Below are positions 44,167 through 55,729 of a stretch of DNA of 64,000 bases, piece after piece; within the stretch, counting starts at the first letter, position 1; each line of letters opens with the position of its first letter. This DNA comes from Dactylis glomerata (lineage: Eukaryota > Streptophyta > Magnoliopsida > Poales > Poaceae): NCBI GenBank assembly GCA_007115705.1, contig QXEO01001035.1, positions 1-64,000 on the forward strand, written 5' to 3'. A program made the translations under genes and the position numbers. The notes beneath the pieces were generated by a model. It did not search any database and was not told the DNA's origin. It worked only from the letters and a program-made list of their open reading frames with translations.

Positions 44167-46131
44167 GTGAATGTATCTAGACATCTTTTAGTGTATAGGT
44201 TCGCTCGAATCTATATACTAAAATATGAGAAGAGGAGCATCCACGACAATTATTTATATGTCAAGAATCTTGCCACGAGGTTCAACAAAGCAAAGACTCC
44301 GGCTCTTCTCTTCAAGCTTGACATCCGCAAGGCCTTTGACTCCGTTAAATGGGAGTACATTCTTGACCTTTTGCAAAGGAGAGGTTTCCCCGGCCGGTTT
44401 TGCAATTGGATCGCCACCTTATTCTCTACCACCACGTCTAGGGTGCTTCTAAATGGCATTGCGGGTTCCCCCATTGTGCATGGGAGAGGGCTAAGACAAG
44501 GAGACCCTTTATCTCCTCTTCTTTTCGTGCTCGCAATCGACCCCATTACGCATATCCTTGAGGAGGCCACAAGGTTGGGTCTTCTTCACAAGCTAAGAGG
44601 CCGCGGTGCCATCTTGAGGACTTCTCTCTACGCCGATGATGCGGCGGTCTTTGTGACGCCCATAAAGGAAGATATTCAAAACATTGCCGGCATCCTTCAT
44701 AGCTTTGGCGAAGTTACCGGCCTTTGCACTAACTTCACGAAGAGCTCCGTTGCTCCCATACGTTGCGGTAATATTGACTTAGACGATGTCCTTGAGGGGA
44801 TGCCGGCAACTCGTGCCTCCTTCCCGTTGCGTTACCTTGGCCTCCCCCTTTTGGTTTGGAGCCTTCGGAGAAGGGATTTCCAACACCTTGAGGACAAATG
44901 CGCCGGCAAGATTCCCACTTGGAATGGCAAGTTCATCAACATGGCCGGTAGAGTTTCCCTCGTCAAGTCGCTTTTGGCCTCCCAAGCCATCTACCACTTG
45001 ACACCTCTATCCGTCCCACCGGGAACTTTGAAGTATATCAATAAGATAGAGAGAGCTTTTGTGTGGGCGGCAAAGGAAACGGCTTCCAGAGCAAAGTGCA
45101 AAGTAAATTGGGAAGCGGTTTGCCGGCCAAAAATATATGGTGGCCTTGGGATCCTCCACATTGATAAGTTTGCCACGGCTCTACGGTTACATTGGCCGTG
45201 CTTAGAATGGAAGGATAATACTAAAATTTGGGCGGGCTCCGGCAACCCATGCAATGAGAAAGATATGGACATCTTCTATGCCGTGACCATCATTTCCCTT
45301 GGAGACGGCCGCAAGACGTCCTTTTGGAAGGCCCCGTGGCTTGGGGGGGGGGGGAAGTCTCCCAAGGATGTTGCTCCTAAAATCTTTGATTTGTGTAAAA
45401 GAAAGAAATGGACGGTGGCACAAGCACTTCATGATAATGAGTGGATAAGAAAGCTTAGCACCGAGGCCACTATCGCTATTGAGCACCTTACCCAATTTGT
45501 GCAACTTTGGGAACTCACCCGGAATGTCCAACTAAACGATGAGGTGGAAGACAACATCACTTGGAAGCTCACGAGCAATGGCGAATACTCCGCGGCCTCG
45601 GCATATAAGCTACAATTTTTTGGCCTTATTGAGTCTAGCTTCTACAAGATCATTTGGAAGGCTTGGGGGACGCCAAAGGCGAAGAATCATGCTTGGCTTG
45701 CCTTGCAAAATAGGCTTTGGACGGCAGATAGGCTCCGGAGGAGAGGATGGGATAATTGCGGGCTTTGCCCTCTTTGCAAGCAAACGGAAGAAAACAACAA
45801 CCACCTTTTTGTGCATTGCCGTTTCACCATTCATGTTTGGGAGCTACTCACGGAGTGGCTTGGTGTCCACGGGGTGCATCCAAGACAATGGGCGGGTCTA
45901 AATATTCAAGAATGGTGGTCATCCATGGCGGAAGGGCCGAGTCCTAACCGGAAGGGCTTGGCGTCGCTAACCTTGCTAACCGTTTTGGAAATTTGGCAAG
46001 AGCGAAATGCACGCATCTTCAACAATAAGCTCTCCCCAACCTTTGTAGTCGTAGATAAGATTAAATGTGAGGCGAGATTGTGGGTTCTCGCGGGGGCGAG
46101 AAAGTTGGGTGATTTGATGCCGGGAGAGTAG
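44167..46131 (+). CDS. LINE reverse transcriptase fragment ORF with MITE-derived start
   Basis: This 654-codon frame is open without interruption. The first 20 codons come from the MITE and target duplication. From residue 21 on it is a non-LTR reverse transcriptase that starts inside the RT domain: FKLDIRKAFDSVKW, then GLRQGDPLSPLLF, then YADD near residue 155. It continues with the connection region and a zf-RVT zinc-binding domain (about 470-580, CGLCPLCKQ and NHLFVHC). An N-terminal endonuclease is missing. An open frame this long implies a recent insertion. Whether the MITE ATG is used is unknown. Confidence 0.75.
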   Translation: MNVSRHLLVYRFARIYILKYEKRSIHDNYLYVKNLATRFNKAKTPALLFKLDIRKAFDSVKWEYILDLLQRRGFPGRFCNWIATLFSTTTSRVLLNGIAGSPIVHGRGLRQGDPLSPLLFVLAIDPITHILEEATRLGLLHKLRGRGAILRTSLYADDAAVFVTPIKEDIQNIAGILHSFGEVTGLCTNFTKSSVAPIRCGNIDLDDVLEGMPATRASFPLRYLGLPLLVWSLRRRDFQHLEDKCAGKIPTWNGKFINMAGRVSLVKSLLASQAIYHLTPLSVPPGTLKYINKIERAFVWAAKETASRAKCKVNWEAVCRPKIYGGLGILHIDKFATALRLHWPCLEWKDNTKIWAGSGNPCNEKDMDIFYAVTIISLGDGRKTSFWKAPWLGGGGKSPKDVAPKIFDLCKRKKWTVAQALHDNEWIRKLSTEATIAIEHLTQFVQLWELTRNVQLNDEVEDNITWKLTSNGEYSAASAYKLQFFGLIESSFYKIIWKAWGTPKAKNHAWLALQNRLWTADRLRRRGWDNCGLCPLCKQTEENNNHLFVHCRFTIHVWELLTEWLGVHGVHPRQWAGLNIQEWWSSMAEGPSPNRKGLASLTLLTVLEIWQERNARIFNNKLSPTFVVVDKIKCEARLWVLAGARKLGDLMPGE

Positions 46132-46214
46132 TCTCTTTTGTAATCGGGTTGTGCTTTCCGTTGTAAACTCCTCTCTTAATTAATGAATTGGGCAAAGCTT
46201 TTGCCCTTGTATGT
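44228..46214 (+). mobile_element. 5'-truncated LINE with target duplication
   Basis: The insertion is bounded by 9-base direct repeats TAAAATATG. It contains the C-terminal part of ORF2 and a 3' end with GGGCAAAGCTTTTGCCCTTG, a terminal pattern common to grass LINEs. Endonuclease and ORF1 are absent. Confidence 0.85.
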
Positions 46215-46279
46215 TAAAATATGTTTAGATACATTAGCTTCACAAAGTTAAAACATCTTATATTTCTAAACGGAGTGAG

Positions 46280-46751
46280 TAGATACTGACAAAATAGCCA
46301 TCATATTCAACACACTGCCCCAATACCGGTCGATTTTTGCTAAATTGCAGCAAAAACACGTAGAAGCTAGCCCATCCATTGGAGGGGTCACAAGCGGGTG
46401 ATGTGGGCCATGCCTCCGTGAGCAAGGTGGAGGCGCGGGAGCAAGGGGCGAGTAGGCGGTTTATGGCTAAGTTGTGGAAGAAGACAACCACGGAAAAATA
46501 ACCAATAAAATGTTGGCCTTAGGAAAGGGTTTTTCATTTACATTACCAATTTTACGATATCTAGATTCTAGAGAACATGTGTCATACTGTAAAAAAGTTT
46601 GCAGCGAAAGGCAAACCCATTTTATGATATTTATTTCTTGGGATCTGCTACAGTTGCTCTTAGCCCCGCTGGTACATTTTTAAGAGAAAATACATTCATG
46701 TAGTACATTGTTAGTTAATACGAAAATAGTTTATATTTGAGACAAAGATCA
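46280..46751. other. Unassigned stretch
   Basis: AT-rich DNA, no gene or named repeat. Confidence 0.4.
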
Positions 46752-47040
46752 TATACTATCTCTGTTAAAAAAATTCTCAAAAGCAAAACTCTGTTTTATA
46801 AAGAAAGACTTATAAATTTGGTCAAAGGTCAAAGGTTGCTAAGTTGGACCAAACATATGCAAGAAAATATCAACATTTACAATATTTGCTAAATAAAATA
46901 TGAAGATATATTTTGTGATGGATCCAATGTTATTGATTTGGCATTGCAGATATTCATATTATTACCTAAAAACATGGTCAAACTAAGGCAACATTGACCT
47001 CTAACTAATTTTATATGCCTTTGTGGAAAATATGGAGTAT
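46752..47040. mobile_element. Degenerate MITE-like block
   Basis: It contains a GGTCAAAGGTCAAAG stretch and its distant complement, and ends in CATATTTTCC-type complement TGGAAAATATGGAGTAT, typical of mariner-like MITEs in grasses. Termini are poorly preserved. Confidence 0.4.
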
Positions 47041-48889
47041 TATTTTATTTACTAAGTCATGTGTATTAGGCAAAAAAAACTAAAACAAGCACAAGCAATA
47101 AACTTATGCAATAAAAACAAAATTTGCATCAAGATTTTTGCAGTTGTCGTCCCTTGCAATCTTACCAGCTCTAATTTTTTCATCACAATAATCTTTTACT
47201 AGCTTCCAAAATTAGAGAATATCAAAACGCACAACTTGGACAAACCTCAAGGGTTTTAATAGTCGTCTCGACCACTCGGACATATAATCCGATCCCTTTT
47301 ATTATGTGTATAAATTTTCTACATGCCCACGAAGTTTGAAATATTTAAAAAGATAACTATCGCCACCTATAATATATCGTGAAATTTATTTCCATAGGAC
47401 TCGTATTTAGTAGATTTTTAAAAAATTATACAAATTTTCTAGAACTTCAATGTTGATAGTTTTTCTATAAAATTTTATAACTCTTAGTCAGATGAAAACT
47501 AGTTTAATCTCCAATCATACCAAGACCGCTAACCTGACTAGAAGATCGATGCAAGTTTTTTCATATTTTTCTGAACTCTAAAAAGGAAAAAATGTTTATA
47601 TTAGGTGAAAAATTACCATTTTATTGTGAATATCCATGTAGATCCGCATGAACATACTTTTAAAATTGGCTTAGGTAGTATTATATTTCTTGTGCTAGGT
47701 TTGTGCGAACAAAATTCTAAAAATTGCATGGGGAATAATTAATTCTCAGTGATGAGACTTAGATGCTCCCAAGAAAAATAGACATGATCAAAATATACTT
47801 GGTTTGTCTGTGGGAACATTTATACACCTAATTAAGAGGATGTCGGGATTTTTTTATCAATATATTTCTCCAACATTTTCTTATACCATTATCTTATGCT
47901 ACTAAATTAATACAGCAAGGAAGGTACCAAGCTCGCTATGTGTAAGAAAGTAGATGTGAAAAGAGTAGAAACGACATCATTTGCTTTCTTTGACTCCATG
48001 TATTTTGGAGTGACGTAGGAGGCTCTAAATACCCATCCGAGACATCCCCATCTCTCGTCCATTTCTTTTCTGGTATAGAGACGCATAGGACTACCCAACT
48101 GGCACCAACTCATCGATCTCCATCTGAGTCTATCCCGGCGATCTTTTTCCTTCTTCTTGGACTCCAAGAAAAATATACTCCAGAAAACAATATACAGCAC
48201 CAGTGTGTGGGTCCCGCTGCTCCACGCGCCCTGGGCCCGGACGCTGAGTGACGTGGAGGGTGCAGGGAGCGATCGTGCGTGTGGATTTAAACTAGTCCAC
48301 ATCGACACGCGTGGCGTGACGTGGAGGGCTGCCCCGTGCAGACGTCGAGGTTATTACTACAACCTTCTCCAGAAAACCTTTGCATTGCGTTGATAGTCTT
48401 TTCAAATCCGTTGCAATGATGAGCAATGACGTGATCTCATCAGCGCGAGCGCGAGCGAGCTTCACACAAAAGAAACACGGTCTCAAAACTGTATTACTAG
48501 TGTGTTCCACCATATATGCGTATATGCGAATCAAAACTGTTGAACAAGACTACGCAGACACTGCGAATCTAGGTCGTAACTGAAGATATCTTCGCGACCA
48601 AGGTATATGCATAGGTCGGTTGTGACCTGCACTAGAGAGTACTAGTACACCTACAGGCTGCAGAAATAAATAAGTACGCAATAATTAGCATTTACTCCGA
48701 AATATATCCAGCAGACGGCCAGGATTAATACGCAAGATATTATCTCCTGATGTTTACGCTAAGTTGAAGAACAATTACCATCCTAGGATCGAGTTAATTA
48801 GTACTTCTGGAAGGGCAGGCGCATTACCGTGTTTAAGTACACTCAAAGAAAGGAAAATGTGCAACACGTAGTACTGATACGACTAACCG
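47041..48889. other. Intergenic DNA
   Basis: AT-rich to 47.9 kb, then mixed composition. Short open frames are present on both strands but none shows a domain or coding bias that I trust. Confidence 0.4.
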
Positions 48890-49690
48890 AGATCGAGGTG
48901 AACTCTGCTTGAAGCCAGCCAATCCTCGCTGTGTTCGTCTTGGCCAAGACGTAAACTTAACAAGCATCCAACCGTGAAGACACAGTCAGTCACACACCTG
49001 AGAGCAATTTTTTTTAAAAAAGATTTAACCGGCTCCATCTTATATTTTTCTCTCACGTAGGCGGCGCGTCTAGTGGTAGGCCTAGAAATTTCTAAATGCT
49101 AAAAAATGCCTATAATGCTATTTTTTAGGACAAATTTCCATAGAACATCATGTGATATTAGGCGTCGCGGCTGCGCGGGCTGGAGGGATGGTGGATCCAT
49201 CCATGGATGTATCCTCTGTCTTCTAGCACCTCTACTTTATACATTGGTTCGTCACTCCCCCCCCCCCCCCCACCTCCCCCCGCGTGTCATATCCCTCTGT
49301 CGCCTTCATGGATGTGCTCATGCATGGTGGATCTCGAGTTTGGGGAAGATAGTCAGGCGAGAGAATGAGTCCACATTGACCAAATCTAAAACCGACGGAG
49401 GCTGACGAGCTCAGTCCTCCAAATTATGAGCTAGAGAACAACCGATATCAAGGTGTACTCTGCTTGATAGGATTAACAATCGATAGGATTAACATCCGAG
49501 ATCGAGGTGTACTATGCTTGAAGCCAGACAATCCTTGTTGTGATCGTCTAGGCGAAGACGTAAACTTAACTGGTATCCAATCATGATTCCGTGAAGACAA
49601 TCTCGATTTTGGGGAATATGGTGGGGCGAGAGGAATGGGTACGTCCACATTGACTAGATCTATAACCAACGAAGGTCCCGCGAGCTCGGT
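48890..49690. repeat. Diverged direct duplication of a two-part module
   Basis: Part A (GATCGAGGTG..CTTGAAGCCAG..AAGACGTAAACTTAAC) occurs at about 48890-48985 and 49500-49600. Part B (TTTGGGGAA..GGCGAGAG..CCACATTGAC..GAGCTC) occurs at about 49335-49430 and 49605-49690. A C-tract of 14 lies at about 49257. Copies differ at about one base in eight. Origin unknown. Confidence 0.6.
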
Positions 49691-51088
49691 CCTACAAATT
49701 AAGGTTCTTTATTTGCGGATTTTCGATGATGCATGGGTCCTTCGGACATGCTACGAAGTCATGTGTGTTCTATTGTGAACACATGACGGAGTTGTTGCAA
49801 CGATTTTGGGTGCATTTCCAAATGTTGTTCCATTGTTGCAAATGTTTTCGTGGACGGTTGAGAACATTGTCCTCTCGTGATGCATACAGATACTGATTAT
49901 TTTAAGGAATTGCACAGATGGGGATTTCCTAGGACTAGTCGGAATTCTCCGCGCACTCATATCGTTTAGCTGCATGGTTGTTTTCGAAATGATGCGTAGT
50001 TTTTTACAGATTTTAAAAGACTGGAAAAAAAACTGCAACGATGTTGTAACACTTGGAAAAGTAATGGAAGAATGATTTGCAGTTACATTCAGAGTAGTTG
50101 TTAATTGCTAGTACTGTTTGCAATGATTTCTGTTGAAGTTTCAGCTCAACCTATGTGTATGGGATGCACGCATGCTCCTGTCAGGAACCGTTAGTGAGTC
50201 GTATGGTTTGATATCCTAGCCACAGCATATGCCACCGATGACTGATGGATCAATCTTGTCTTTGCTCTCGTGCATCAGTAGTCGACATTCGATCGATGTG
50301 ATGCGGGAGGTATCCATCTGCACAGTGTTCGTAAGTTAATCATGCTGGGTTTCAGACAAGGAGCGCGTATGTAGCGTGGGGGCATTTGGGTCACGAGTGA
50401 TCGGAATCTCGACAACAGGATATATTCTCCAACGGTGTTTCATTCCGTAGGGACGTAGGACCCCCAGAAAGTACAAGCGCTGGTCGATCACATATACATG
50501 CAACTGGTGACACATTGATTCCCCAATCCCCGTAGCATGATCGATCGGACAAAACGGTCTCGTAACTGAAAAAGACGGCTCATACAGAACATACAAGCTT
50601 ACATCAGTTGGCCCAGTTTATTAATTATTGGAGCCATGATTAGGAATTCAACTGATCATGGCGGGATATCCATCCAACTCTTAATCTGGGTACAGTGCTT
50701 TATGGAGGCATGGCTAGCCAGCTGATCGGTCATCAAGCTTGACACCAACTTCCGTGCTTGGACGCACGCGCGCGCCTGGACATCACGATCTGGACAGCCA
50801 GCCACCGCGCTACAGAAAACTCGGAAATTCCTGCTAGGACAGCGTACCTCGGAGCAGTGCTCTGCCCCGCTCGCAGGTAATCCACCGGAATTAATGGTCT
50901 CGCGACTAGCGTCTAGCGGAACTGGGTCATGGCATGGCCGCAGGAAGACCGCATAGGGCGTAGTAGCTGTGCAACGGTCACCCCACCACCAGCACACCGC
51001 CAGGAGGGCCGCGGGCGAGGCGGAGGCGGTGCGCGGCTCACAAGCGCACGCGACATACGGCAACGGAGCGAGCTGTATTGCGCAAGAA
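49691..51088. other. Intergenic DNA
   Basis: No supported gene. A GC-rich section at 50930-51070 has short open frames only. Confidence 0.4.
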
Positions 51089-51268
51089 GAGCATCTCCGC
51101 TGCCTCCCTCTCCCTAAACGTCGTATGGGGGCGTCGATATAGAAAATCTCGTCCACTCGTCCTTTCACATATTTATTTTTCATCCGGCGCTCTCACTCCA
51201 AACCCAACCCACCTGCCATCGACCGAACACACCCTTTCGTCTCTGATGCGTCATTTCTCGTGCCCAGT
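51089..51268. mobile_element. Fragment with Harbinger-like terminus
   Basis: It starts GAGCATCTCCGCTG, like the termini of the element at 37879-39627, and is cut at 51268 by the following LTR. Confidence 0.35.
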
Positions 51269-51831
51269 TGACGAAGGAATGCCGAATGGGCCCTCGATAT
51301 TTGTCTACCTGGTTTTCGCTCCAGGAGGGACATCCGCCGAAGGGATAGCTATGCCCATAAAGTTAATCGTCTGGCGCGGCCCAGGGGTGAGACTTGGCGT
51401 GCAATGCAAGACTCGAAGGACAAGACCTGGTCGAATTAGGACTTGTCTAGGGTTTATTCAAACCGCCTCTATCTGTAATTGGCTTGGAGAACAATCCCGG
51501 GACCCAACCTTGGCATATAAAAGGTTGGGAGGGAGATCCAAGAACCTCTCTAGACACTTTCGCCACCATCCACCTGAGCGCTCGTAACCTCGAGAGCTCT
51601 CCACTCTTCGGCTAGATCCAATCTACGCCATCATTGTACACATCGTTGTAGCCACCCTATCAATGAAGTCAGAAAAGCAGGACATAGGTCGTTACCCATC
51701 GCAGGGGCCGAACCTGAGTAAAACCCGTGTTTTCTGCGTCGTCTGATCGTCGTCGAGTTCGCCGGATCCCACAAGCTCTTCATGTCTCGAAAGCCCTCGA
51801 ACATGGGCATTGCCGGGGTTGAACCTCGTCA
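51269..51831 (+). mobile_element. Tat-like Gypsy 5' LTR
   Basis: TGACGAAGG to CCTCGTCA, 563 bases, with a likely TATA at about 51516 (GGCATATAAAAGG). The 3' part is related to the minus-strand LTR at 12679-13149. Confidence 0.75.
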
Positions 51832-51850
51832 ATTGGTGCCGACCGTGGGG
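51832..51850 (+). promoter_or_regulatory. Primer binding site of the Tat-like element
   Basis: ATTGGTGCCGACCGTGGGG directly follows the LTR; related TTGGCGCCG-CCGTGGGG sites are used by grass Tat-like elements. The tRNA is not certain. Confidence 0.6.
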
Positions 51851-52455
51851 ACGACGGGATCTGGATCTACGGATTCGCCGGCTCTTTCACCAACCATCGC
51901 CGATCTCTCCACACCAACAAGGGTCGACGGCTCGTCATTAGCAATGGCCGTCGATTCTGCACCATCGATCGACATCGACTCGCTCACCGCCAACTTCGAC
52001 ATCAACACCAATATGGACGTCGACACTGCATCGACCACCATCGTCGGCATCGCTGTGCCGACCGTCGTCGACGCTACTCCGTCGGCAACCATTGTTGATA
52101 TCACTGGATCGACCGCCTCTGACACCACATCGCCAAGCGTCGTTGATTTCGTCTCAGCACCCGCCATCGAGTCTCTGGCGACGGCTATTGTCGAGCCCGT
52201 CTCAAGCTTGACGGGGGCGGTTGCGGCAAGGACCGGAGGTTTTGATATGGCTTTCGGGCTGTTCAACTTCCGCGTGGACGACGACGGAGTTGCTGAGCTG
52301 ATCTCCGTCAGTGATTCGACACCGTCCACGACAGATCCAAGCACGCCACTAGCTATCGGGGGCACTCCCTCGACAACAACACCGCCGACGCCATCGGAGG
52401 AAGAACCAAGGCTGGAAACTTTGACCCCATCAGTTGGGTCAAACGACTTTCAAGA
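51851..52455 (+). mobile_element. Short internal region of non-autonomous Tat-like element
   Basis: A Ser/Thr/Asp-rich open frame runs through it from an ATG inside the LTR (51782) to 52519. It has many Asp-Ile and Val-Val repeats and no gag or pol domain. It may be a leader ORF or non-functional. At 52456-52484 the first 29 bases of the LTR recur, then break off, so this is a deleted element whose 3' LTR is almost gone. Confidence 0.5.
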
Positions 52456-52484
52456 TGACGAAGGAATGCCGAATGGGCCCTCGA

Positions 52485-53024
52485 GCGTGTTGCTAATGCC
52501 GGGTCGATGGCTGGCTTGATCTTGATGGACCGTTCGAATATCTCCTCGAAGAAAACTCCTGGCGGTATCGGCAAACATTTGTATCCAATATTGGCCAAAT
52601 TGTCTGCCTCTTCGTTGCTTTCCCTGCTGATGTGGGTCACCTCGCACCCCTCGAAGTTGCCTTCCAGCTTGTCGTACATTGCACGATATGCAATCATGTT
52701 TGCGCAGGTCGCGTCGCATTTCTTCATGACTTGCTGGGCGATGAAGTTCGGGTCCCCGTGGATCTTCATGCGAGTGGCGCTACAGGCCGCCGCCATATGC
52801 ATGCCGTGTAGAACGGCTTCGTACTCAGCTTCATTATTCGAGGGGTTCGCGAAGCGCATACGTAGGACGTAGCGCATCTTGTCCCCCTGCAGTGACATGA
52901 GGACCACTCCTGCTCCAGCTCCAGAAACGCGCTTGGACCCATCGACATATATTGTCCAGCAGTTCGACAAGTCTGGAAGCTCTAGCATCTGTGCTTCGGT
53001 CCATTCAGCGATGAAGTCCGGCAT
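52485..53024 (-). pseudogene. Gypsy RNase H domain fragment, Tat-like, minus strand
   Basis: Encodes an RNase H fold with YVDGSK (first catalytic Asp), NNEAEYEAVLHG (catalytic Glu), KIHGDP (third Asp) and NEEADNLAN (last Asp), all intact. It is an isolated piece: no reverse transcriptase precedes it, and on its downstream side it runs into the truncated LTR at 52484. The four-residue set and the NPSNNEAEYEA sequence are typical of the second RNase H of grass Tat-type elements. Confidence 0.75.
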
Positions 53025-53084
53025 GGGCCTCTAGAGCCTCCGCAATTACCACAGCAGATGGGTACGCCGACGGTCCTTCGAGCC

Positions 53085-53182
53085 CAGCAACCTCGTGCTT
53101 CGCCTCAAGCAAACAAGCACGTCGAAGCTGGAGCGACCATGGGAGGGCCCATATCTCGTCCACGAAGCCATCCCAGTAGGAG
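53085..53182 (+). pseudogene. Gypsy integrase C-terminal scrap
   Basis: A short plus-strand frame with KLERPWEGPYLVHEAI resembles the PxWEGPY motif at the C-terminus of Gypsy integrases. It is cut at 53183 by the Athila-like LTR. Confidence 0.45.
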
Positions 53183-54119
53183 TGATACGTCCAAAACGTA
53201 TCTACTTTCCCGAACACTTTTGCTGTTGTTTCAAGTCTAATTTGTGTGTTTTGAATACAACTAACACGGACTAACGCTGTTTTCAGCAGAATTGCTCTGC
53301 TGTCTCGTTTTTGTGCAGAAATCCAACTTTCAGTAAAAATCCGGGAAAATATTGCAAAAATCCTATTTCATTAGAAGACCCATGGAGCCAGAAGACGAGA
53401 CGGAGTGGGGCTAGGAGGCCGCCACACCACCAGGTGGCGCGGCCCAGGCCTGGCCGCGCCAGGGTGTGGTGAGGCCACCCCAACCGCCCTCTCGAGCCGC
53501 CTTTCCGCCTACATATACCCTCTGACCTGAAAGGAGTAGGGGTTTGGCGTTTTTCCCAGATAGAGTTCCACTGCGCCGCCACCATCAGAAACCGCAATTC
53601 GGAACCAGAAACTCCATTCTGGCACCCTGCCAGGACGGGGATTTGGAGGAGATCTTCATCACCATCATCACCGACGTCCCTCCATCAACCATCCATGATT
53701 CCCCCATCCATGTGTGAGTAATTCCCGCTGTAGGTGAAGGGAATGGTAGGGATTGGATGAGGTTGTTCATGTAATTTGTTATGAGATTATTAGGGCATGG
53801 TGCCTAGTATCTACTATTAGTGCTTATGACATTGTTGCAACTTGTTGTGCTTAATGCTTGTCACTTTGGGCTCGAGTGCCATGATTTCAGATCTGAACTT
53901 GTTATTGTTTTATGATTATACTTGTTGTTTATGATCTTACCTGCAAGTTGTACACACATATCGTTGTCCGGAACCCGAGGCCCCAAAGTGACAGAAATTG
54001 GGATAGCCGGAGGGGATGGCTATGATGTGAGGATCACATGTGTTCACCGAGTGTTAATGCTTTGCTCCGGTACTTTATTAAAAGGAGTACCTTAATTACC
54101 AGTAGATTCCCTTAAGGCC
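53183..54119 (+). mobile_element. Athila-like LTR (first of two adjacent), 3' truncated
   Basis: It starts TGATACGTCCAAAACGTATC and holds the GGTGGCGCGGCCC..GGCCGCGCC palindromic block and a CATATA near 53512. The homologous LTR that follows interrupts it at 54120. Confidence 0.65.
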
Positions 54120-55624
54120 TGATACGTCCATTTTGCATCACTATTTTGTATCATAATTTACTGTTATTCATTGATATATTTCATATTTAGATATGATACT
54201 TATGTTATTTCCTTTGTTTTCACATGTTTGGTGATCATTGGAGGATTTGCTGCCGGAGTCAGGATTCTGCTGGAAAAGGACCATCAAGGGACCATATTTT
54301 GAAGATCAGGAAAATTCCAGAAAAATACCAGGAAATTATATTTTCCCAGAAGACTCAGGAAGCCAGAAGGAGGAGTCGAGATGAGCCAGGAGGGGCCCTC
54401 ATGCCAAGGTGGCGCGGCCTGACCCCTGGCCGCGCCAGCCCTATGTGAGGCCACCCTGGCCCACTTCTGGTCTCGCCCCTTCGCGTACTTTATCGTCCCC
54501 AAAAACTTAAGTCAAGGGGGGGGGGCTGAGAATTAGACACTGCCGCCTCTGCGGGGCGGAAAACACCAGAGAGAGAAAAGCTCTCCGGCAGGGAGAAATC
54601 TGCCGGGGAAATTCCTTCCCGGAGAGGGGAGATCGTCGCCATCATCATCACCATCGCACCGGACTTCATCGGGATCATCATCATCTCCATCACCAGCACC
54701 TTCATCTCCACCATCACCACGCCATCCCGCTGTAACATCTTGAGTTGGATCTTGTTATATTCATAGGGGAAACTTTTCCGGTGTTGATTACTCTTGTAGT
54801 TGATGCTGTTGAGTGGAACCGTTGAATTAAGGTTTATGTTCAGATTGTTATTTACCATTATTTCACCTCTGATCATGATCCATATGATGTCTTGTGAGTA
54901 GTTCGTTTAGTTCTTGAGGACATGGGAGAAGTCAAGATGTTAGTAGTGAATTATTGTTGAGAAATATTTAATGGTTTGATATTGTTGTGGTGCTATTTCA
55001 CTAGTGGTGTCATGTGAACGTCGACTACATGATACTTCACCATTTATGGGCCTAGTGAGATGCATTGTGTATTTGGCTACCAATTGTAGGGTTGCTGGAG
55101 TGACAGAAACCTAAACCTCCGTTGGGAAACCATTGCACCAGGGAGCGTAGGATCTTAGAGTTTAAGGCTGTGGTTAGATTTATCTTAATTACTTTCTTGT
55201 ATTTGCGGATGCTTGTAGGAGGGTATAATCATAAGTGTGTATTTATCCTAGTAAGGGTAGTATGCTAGCACAGGTTCACCCCCATAACACCTATCAAACC
55301 AATAAAGACTATTGGCTTTATGAAGCGAAAGCTCTTGACAGAAACTCCCGTGTGTCCTCGAGAACGTTTGGTTATTATAAGTTACACAACCGGCTTGTCC
55401 TTTGCTGAAGAAAGGATTGGGCCACTTGCTGCAATTGTTACTACTGTCTTTTATTTACTCGCACTTTATTTACTCGTATTACCAAATACCCCTGAAAACC
55501 TGTTTGCTAGTATTTATAGTGAATCCTTGATCAAAACCACTCATCAACACCTTCTGCTCCTCGTTGGGTTCGACACTCTTATTTATCGAAAGTACTACGA
55601 TACACCCCCTATACTTGTGGGTCA
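54120..55624 (+). mobile_element. Athila-like 5' LTR of the 54.1-60.0 kb element
   Basis: It starts TGATACGTCCATTTTGCATC. The end, near GGGTCA at 55624, is set by the primer binding site shortly after. It contains the same kind of GC palindrome block as the preceding LTR, but the sequence differs enough to be another family. Confidence 0.65.
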
Positions 55625-55638
55625 TCAAGACTATTTTC

Positions 55639-55657
55639 TGGCGCCGTTGCCGGGGAG
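55639..55657 (+). promoter_or_regulatory. Primer binding site, tRNA-Asp type
   Basis: TGGCGCCGTTGCCGGGGAG, the classical Athila-type primer binding site. Confidence 0.8.
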
Positions 55658-55729
55658 TGTAGCGCTATTGAAGAGTGGAATTGGTAAAGGTAACCGTCAC
55701 TGTGAGTATTGTTTTTATTTTACTCTACT

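Larger units (their letters stand above)
44126..46279. mobile_element. Stowaway-like MITE split by a LINE
   Basis: Left part 44126-44227 and right part 46224-46279 form one MITE (TCCCTCTATTTGGAAATATA ... TATTTCTAAACGGAGTGAG). They are separated by a LINE that duplicated the 9 bases TAAAATATG at 44219-44227 and 46215-46223. Confidence 0.8.

Noticed and set aside
50656..51183. Minus-strand frame of 175 codons
   Set aside because: No recognisable domain, no coding bias, and it runs into the Harbinger-like terminus.
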